This document shows, in pieces, positions 53,085 through 56,786 of a stretch of 56,786 bases of DNA. This DNA comes from Rhodothermales bacterium (GTDB lineage Bacteria > Bacteroidota > Rhodothermia > Rhodothermales > Bin80). Location of the stretch: positions 1 to 56,786 of the forward strand of contig JANQES010000053.1 in NCBI GenBank assembly GCA_028278205.1, written 5' to 3'. The notes beneath the pieces are model-generated. The model did not search any database, was not told the DNA's origin, and worked only from the letters and a program-made list of their open reading frames with translations. A program made the position numbers and the translations under genes. Position 1 is the stretch's first letter. Each line of letters opens with the position of its first letter.

Positions 53085-53825
53085 TCACCAGTTCATCTGG
53101 CGCATGCGGCGGAGGATGGTGTTGGTGTAGCGAGGCATGCGTTGCGGTGTGCGGGTGCGCGGCGCCGGGATGCAGGCGGCCAGCCCGGCGGCCTGACGCC
53201 GCGAGAGCCCCGCTGCCGAGGCGTTGTAATACTGCCGGGCAGCAGCTTCGGCGCCGTACACGCCGCGATCCCACTCGATCACGTTGAGGTAGAGGTCGAG
53301 GATGCGTTCTTTCGAGAGCAGGATTTCGGCCAGATAGGCCAGGGGCACCTCCATCGCCTTGCGCAGGTAGGTGCTGTGCGTGGTCATGAAAAGGTTTTTG
53401 ACCAACTGCTGCGTGATCGTCGAGCCGCCGCGCCGCGTCCGACCGGGTTCCTTGTTATCTTTCAACGCCTGACGGATGGCCTGCCAATCGATGCCCCAGT
53501 GTTCATAGAACCGCGCGTCTTCGGCAGCTACGACGGCATGCCGGAGGTGGGGCGAAAGCGTCTCCCGCGATACCGGCTCGTAGCGTTTGGCGTAGTCGTC
53601 GTCTTCGAACCAGGACTCCACGCGGCGTTGCATCTGCACGCCGGTCGTCGGCGGGTCGATCACGTTGTAGAGGAGCAGGCACAGCGTGCAAAGCCCGTAA
53701 TAGGCCAGCAGCACGAGGCCGGCTTTACGCAGAACCACGCGCAAAAGACGACCGAGACGGTGCAGCACCGTACGGGCAGGCCTGGCACTTCGTTTGCGCG
53801 TTTTTTTGGCTTTGCCGGCTTTCAT
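53085..53825 (-). CDS. mtgA: Monofunctional peptidoglycan transglycosylase
   Basis: A 246-residue inner-membrane glycosyltransferase of family 51 that polymerises lipid II glycan chains. A basic N-terminal region then one membrane segment (about 36-55). Catalytic region: AVVAAEDARFYEHWGIDW (catalytic glutamate), RRGGSTITQQLVKNLF, and KERILDLYLNVIEWDRGVYGAEAAARQYY (cited in part), with the second glutamate in that last block. No transpeptidase domain, hence monofunctional. greA lies upstream on the same strand, separated by an ACGTGAAACG palindrome. Confidence 0.93.
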   Translation of the reverse strand: MKAGKAKKTRKRSARPARTVLHRLGRLLRVVLRKAGLVLLAYYGLCTLCLLLYNVIDPPTTGVQMQRRVESWFEDDDYAKRYEPVSRETLSPHLRHAVVAAEDARFYEHWGIDWQAIRQALKDNKEPGRTRRGGSTITQQLVKNLFMTTHSTYLRKAMEVPLAYLAEILLSKERILDLYLNVIEWDRGVYGAEAAARQYYNASAAGLSRRQAAGLAACIPAPRTRTPQRMPRYTNTILRRMRQMNW

Positions 53826-53837
53826 TTAATACGAGCA

Positions 53838-53903
53838 GTACGTGAAACGTGAGGGAGCTTCGCACCAACCTTTCTACGCGCACCCTCACGTTTTACGTTT
53901 CAT
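53838..53903. repeat. ACGTGAAACG palindrome family, copy 5
   Basis: GTGAAACGTGAGGGAGCTTC at the left, GCACCCTCACGTTTTACG at the right, with the loop ACCAACCTTTC. The first 45 bases match copy 1 (15582) almost base for base and in the same orientation. It lies between greA and mtgA. Confidence 0.82.
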
Positions 53904-53906
53904 GCC

Positions 53907-54395
53907 CTACGCATCCCGTGTAATTTCGAGGACTTCGAGCCTGACCGTGCCCGCCGGCACCTTGATCTCGACCGTGTCGCCGACGGCGCGGCCTAGCAGG
54001 CCTTTGCCGATAGGGCTACTGATGGAGATCTTGTTCTGAGTGATGTCTGCTTCTTGCGCCGAGACGAGTTTAAAGAGTTGCTCGGAGCCGGATTTGTGGT
54101 TTTTAACACGCACCGTCGAGAGGATGTACGCCTTGCTGGTATCGACCTGCGATTCGTCGACGATGCGGGCATTGCCGAGGGTTTGCTCCATCTTGGCAAT
54201 GCGGGCTTCGAGTTTTCCCTGAGCCTCCTTCGCGGCGTCGTACTCCGCATTTTCTGAGAGGTCGCCGTGGTCGCGTGCCACGGCAATCGCATTGGAGATG
54301 CGCGCCCTTTCGGTTGTGCGCAGGAAGTGCAAGTCCTCCTTCAATTTCTGAAGCGCCTCCTGGGTCAGGTAGACGGTCTGTGGTTTGTTTTCCAT
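53907..54395 (-). CDS. greA: Transcription elongation factor GreA
   Basis: A 162-residue factor that rescues backtracked RNA polymerase by stimulating transcript cleavage. The N-terminal coiled coil contains ARDHGDLSENAEYDAAKEAQG, whose acidic tip inserts in the secondary channel. The C-terminal FKBP-like domain contains KISISSPIGKGLLGRAVGDTVEI. Full length. Followed by an ACGTGAAACG palindrome before mtgA. Confidence 0.95.
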   Translation of the reverse strand: MENKPQTVYLTQEALQKLKEDLHFLRTTERARISNAIAVARDHGDLSENAEYDAAKEAQGKLEARIAKMEQTLGNARIVDESQVDTSKAYILSTVRVKNHKSGSEQLFKLVSAQEADITQNKISISSPIGKGLLGRAVGDTVEIKVPAGTVRLEVLEITRDA

Positions 54396-54795
54396 CGCGA
54401 AGAGACTTCTGGTCCTGGATAGGGGCTTAAAAAAAGAGATCGCCGCAGCCTTGACGAGGCCGTGGCGATTGGGGCGTTTATGCGAATCGAATCTAGCCTT
54501 GGACGCAGAAACCCTCGTTTTTGATCCCGAAAGCCGGAAAAGAACCGTTTTGGAGGGAATCTACCCGGTTACTAGGGTGGTTTACTTCGTCAGTCGCTGC
54601 GCTCGTGTCAAGGAGTCGGATGTGCAATCCCGATGGGACATCGCCTCACAAAACGTTGTAGCACCGAAGAGTGAGGGGCGAAGGGCGAGGAGCGCGGTCC
54701 GAAAATCGCCCTTCGCCCCTCCCCCTTCGCCCTTCGAACACGATGGGTCTTGAAGACGCCTTGCACATGAGATGGCTTGAAACTGCTCTAAGCCC
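54396..54795. repeat. Gene-free region with GGGGCGAAGGGCGA palindrome
   Basis: A 122-codon frame exists but is compositionally unlike a protein and was rejected. Bases 54580-54610 repeat the TTTACTTCGTCAGTCGC word of copies 1 and 2. Bases 54671-54740 form a palindrome GAGGGGCGAAGGGCGAGG and CGCCCTTCGCCCCTC. It lies between greA and the NlpC/P60 gene. Confidence 0.6.
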
Positions 54796-55506
54796 TCATC
54801 GCCAGCCTGTCCGGCGTGTCGAGGGCGGCTTCTTGGAGGGACGGGGGCGCGGCGCGGCTGCTTCGGTTTCAGCCAGGGCGGTGGGTAAGATGCGGCGGGA
54901 GGTCCAGTAGGTTTTTTGCCAGTAGGCGTTGTCCAGGCGCGACGTCATCACGCCCTGGCTGGTGGAGGCGTGGGCGAACTCGCCGGCGCCCAGGTAGATG
55001 CCCACGTGGCGCGTCCGTCTGGAGGTGCGGAAGAAGACCAGGTCGCCGGCTTGCAAGGCATCCGCCGACACCGCTTCGCCGGTTTCTACCTGCGCCAGGG
55101 TCGTGCGCGGCAGCGGCAGGTCGAACACGTCCTGATAGACGGTCATCACGAAGCCCGAGCAGTCGATACCTTCCTGGGAGAGGCCGCCCCAGCGGTACGG
55201 CGTGCCGCGCCACTGCGCTTCGGCATCTCGCAGTTGCTGTTCGATGGGGCTGACTTCGCGGTCTTCAGCTGCGTCCAGGGCCGCGTAGCCCGCTGAGGTA
55301 ACCAGATGAACGCCCTTGCAACCCGTCAACGCGACGACCATCAGGCCGGCGGCGAGGCAGACGGCTATGTTAACGACGAAGTGACGCCCAGGGCTTCGCC
55401 AGGATATAAGCACGGCAAGACGATGTTCGTGAGAAGGAGAGCCTGTCTGGGGATGATCATGGAGGGCTTGCTGCCCCCTTGACGAAACCAAACAGGCTCG
55501 GAACAT
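54796..55506 (-). CDS. NlpC/P60 family lipoprotein hydrolase
   Basis: Up to 236 residues, but the first 40 look non-coding; a GTG start at residue 32 (VLISW) gives a conventional lipoprotein signal ending VVALTGC. The catalytic domain has the cysteine in GIDCSGFVMTVY, histidine in TRHVGIYLG and third residue in FAHAST. These enzymes cut gamma-D-Glu-diamino acid or related bonds in murein peptides, acting in the periplasm at the outer membrane. A proline/arginine-rich tail follows. Works in the same area as MtgA and the dipeptide epimerase, though not in one operon. Confidence 0.88.
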   Translation of the reverse strand: MFRACLVSSRGQQALHDHPQTGSPSHEHRLAVLISWRSPGRHFVVNIAVCLAAGLMVVALTGCKGVHLVTSAGYAALDAAEDREVSPIEQQLRDAEAQWRGTPYRWGGLSQEGIDCSGFVMTVYQDVFDLPLPRTTLAQVETGEAVSADALQAGDLVFFRTSRRTRHVGIYLGAGEFAHASTSQGVMTSRLDNAYWQKTYWTSRRILPTALAETEAAAPRPRPSKKPPSTRRTGWR

Positions 55507-55587
55507 GGAACCGCCTATCGAGGCGACGTATAATTTGTATCGGCTGCGTTCGTCTAACGTTCACCCCAAACATACGCACTATCGCTC

Positions 55588-55938
55588 ATGAATACCAGAG
55601 AAGCCCTTTTTTTGACCGCTGTGGCCTCTTTTGCCGGCGGTTTCTTCGCCGGGATGCTCCTGGCGCCGTTGAGCGGCCGCGATACGCGTCGCCGTATCGC
55701 TGAGACGGCGCAGGACTCGACGCGCTGGGTGGGAGATCGCTTGCAGGGTCTCGAAGCCCAACTCGGCACGCTCGAAGAGCAGATCCAGACGGCCAGCTCA
55801 CAGTTTGGCGAGAAGATGCGCGGCGCGGCCAAGAAAGCCGTCGATCCGTACCTGCCCTCTTTTCCCGACGATGCCGAAGCGTGGAAGGTAGATCGGAAAG
55901 ACCTGACCGAAGACCTGCGACGGATGCCGCGCAGGTAA
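55588..55938 (+). CDS. YtxH domain protein
   Basis: A 116-residue protein with an N-terminal membrane segment (about residues 6-28, ALFLTAVASFAGGFFAGMLLAP) followed by SGRDTRRRIAE, the YtxH pattern, and an amphipathic helical region (LQGLEAQLGTLEEQIQTASSQ) that may form a coiled coil. Function unknown; YtxH proteins are often stress-induced. A perfect 17-bp hairpin follows the stop codon. Confidence 0.82.
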   Translation: MNTREALFLTAVASFAGGFFAGMLLAPLSGRDTRRRIAETAQDSTRWVGDRLQGLEAQLGTLEEQIQTASSQFGEKMRGAAKKAVDPYLPSFPDDAEAWKVDRKDLTEDLRRMPRR

Positions 55939-55940
55939 CA

Positions 55941-55977
55941 TTATTTCTTTGATCCGCCCTGCGGATCAAAGAAATAA
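55941..55977. terminator. Perfect 17-bp hairpin after the YtxH gene
   Basis: TTATTTCTTTGATCCGC and GCGGATCAAAGAAATAA pair perfectly around CCT, two bases after the TAA stop. Confidence 0.7.
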
Positions 55978-56066
55978 GAGGTTCGTTTGAGTCTTTCCAG
56001 CAGGCGGGCGGTGTTTACCGGGTCGCCTCAGCAGCCCCCAACGACCAACCCGAGCAACGAATCATT

Positions 56067-56582
56067 ATGCCGTATCCGGAAGCTCTCGTTCAGCCCATGC
56101 GCGCCGAACTGACCCGCCTGGGTGTCCAGGAATTGCATACCGCCGCCGACGTCGATGCCGCCTTTACCGAGGCCGGAGACGACACGATGCTCCTCATCGT
56201 CAACTCGGTGTGTGGATGCGCTGCTGCAATGGCCCGGCCCGCTGTGGCGCTGGCCCGGCAAAACGAAGCCCAGCCCGACCGCTACGTGACGGTCTTCGCC
56301 GGGCAGGATCTGGAGGCTACTATCCGCGCCCGCGAATACCTCGCCGGCATCCCGCCGTCCTCGCCGTTTATGGCGCTGATCAAAAACGGCGACATCGTCT
56401 ACGTCATCGAACGGCGGCACATCGAAGGCCGTAGCGCTCACGCCATCGCCTCAGACCTCGTCGGCGCTTTCGACAAATACTGCGGCACCGACGCCACCGC
56501 CGAAGACGGCCCCGAAATGCCGGAAGTAGGGTTCCAACAATTCCAGGGCGGCCTCCCGCCGACGTTCCGCTCGATCATGTAG
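56067..56582 (+). CDS. BrxA/BrxB family bacilliredoxin
   Basis: A 171-residue thioredoxin-fold protein that removes bacillithiol from mixed disulfides. The active-site CGC motif is at C49-G50-C51 in VNSVCGCAAAMARPAV. The tail beyond residue 145 is longer than in Bacillus members. It suggests that the organism makes bacillithiol, consistent with reports of the thiol in some Bacteroidota relatives. A terminator follows. Confidence 0.9.
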   Translation: MPYPEALVQPMRAELTRLGVQELHTAADVDAAFTEAGDDTMLLIVNSVCGCAAAMARPAVALARQNEAQPDRYVTVFAGQDLEATIRAREYLAGIPPSSPFMALIKNGDIVYVIERRHIEGRSAHAIASDLVGAFDKYCGTDATAEDGPEMPEVGFQQFQGGLPPTFRSIM

Positions 56583-56604
56583 ATTCTCTTCTTTGATCGA
56601 TCCT

Positions 56605-56652
56605 CAAAAAAGCCGACGCTTCATACCGGGGCGCCGGCTTTTTTGAGGATAG
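56605..56652. terminator. Intrinsic terminator after bacilliredoxin
   Basis: ATCCTCAAAAAAGCCGACGC and GCGCCGGCTTTTTTGAGGAT pair with a mismatch around CTTCATACCGGG. The ATCCTCAA outer word is the same as in the 27913 palindrome. Confidence 0.82.
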
Positions 56653-56786
56653 TTGATGCGGGATACAGGATGCGGTATACAAACTGAAGGAGGCTTTGCA
56701 AAACATCATAGGTGGGATGCGGGTTCATACGGGCCTGAATCGATGTTCCACCTGCCGTCAACAAGCTCGCCATGCCCAGCCCGAAA

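Noticed and set aside
54385..54753. 122-codon frame between greA and the NlpC/P60 gene
   Set aside because: It runs through a GGGGCGAAGGGCGA palindrome and the antisense start of greA; composition is not protein-like.
56656..56786. Partial gene at the right edge
   Set aside because: Short open stretches exist on both strands, but too little sequence remains to support any; GATACAGGATGCGGTATAC words suggest repeat DNA.

Overview
The window is a 56.8-kb chromosomal stretch of a GC-rich (about 60% by eye) Gram-negative bacterium. The best fit is the Rhodothermota/Bacteroidota lineage. Supporting evidence: a secreted DUF3160 protein ending in a type IX secretion sorting domain (ASNYPNPF motif), a BrxA/BrxB bacilliredoxin, a TamB-type outer-membrane assembly protein, a PpiD-like periplasmic folding factor, WG repeats and YtxH proteins. 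No rRNA, tRNA, CRISPR array or intact transposase was seen.

Layout: (1) 1-7.1 kb: repeat-rich lead-in, B12/radical SAM protein, a small globin, AlkA glycosylase, DinB protein, a secreted small protein and RNase R. (2) 7.1-22.1 kb: palindromic repeats, a protein with a duplicated module, TamB, 3-dehydroquinate synthase, two lipoproteins, a tiny membrane protein, an NRDE/TANGO2 protein, a hydrolase-OsmC fusion, a quinone oxidoreductase and a dipeptide epimerase. (3) 22.4-31.1 kb: the DUF3160 protein, a low-GC HEPN pair, the UPF0210/ACT pair, a DegP protease and fumarase. (4) 31.4-43.7 kb: panC followed by a both-ends-truncated panD remnant, a WG-repeat protein, PhoH interrupted by a 430-residue intein, dapF, PpiD, a FliA-like sigma factor with a possible FlgM-like partner, an MtfA-type peptidase and a kynureninase-like PLP enzyme. 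(5) 43.9-56.8 kb: type IV pilus/type II secretion ATPase, ribosomal proteins L27 and L21, a FAH hydrolase, a second low-GC HEPN pair, a hybrid histidine kinase, an orphan antitoxin, threonine aldolase, MtgA, GreA, an NlpC/P60 enzyme, YtxH and bacilliredoxin.

Most genes are housekeeping functions: envelope quality control (TamB, DegP, PpiD, MtgA, NlpC/P60, dipeptide epimerase), RNA and DNA maintenance (RNase R, PhoH, GreA, AlkA) and biosynthesis (AroB, DapF, PanC).

The most unusual feature is at the gene junctions. Nearly every junction carries a long palindrome built from short, quasi-repeated words (for example GATTTTGGATTTTAG, ACGTGAAACGTGAGGG, TACGAAGTACGCAC, GTGTTTAAGTGTTATAG). Some are homologous between distant loci and some are nested inside one another. 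The stop codons of flanking genes often lie inside the arms; at 37044-37124 the TGA codons of both convergent genes are symmetric partners in one 32-bp perfect inverted repeat. This looks like a systematic genome-wide element class, and it is the best candidate here for an undescribed system.
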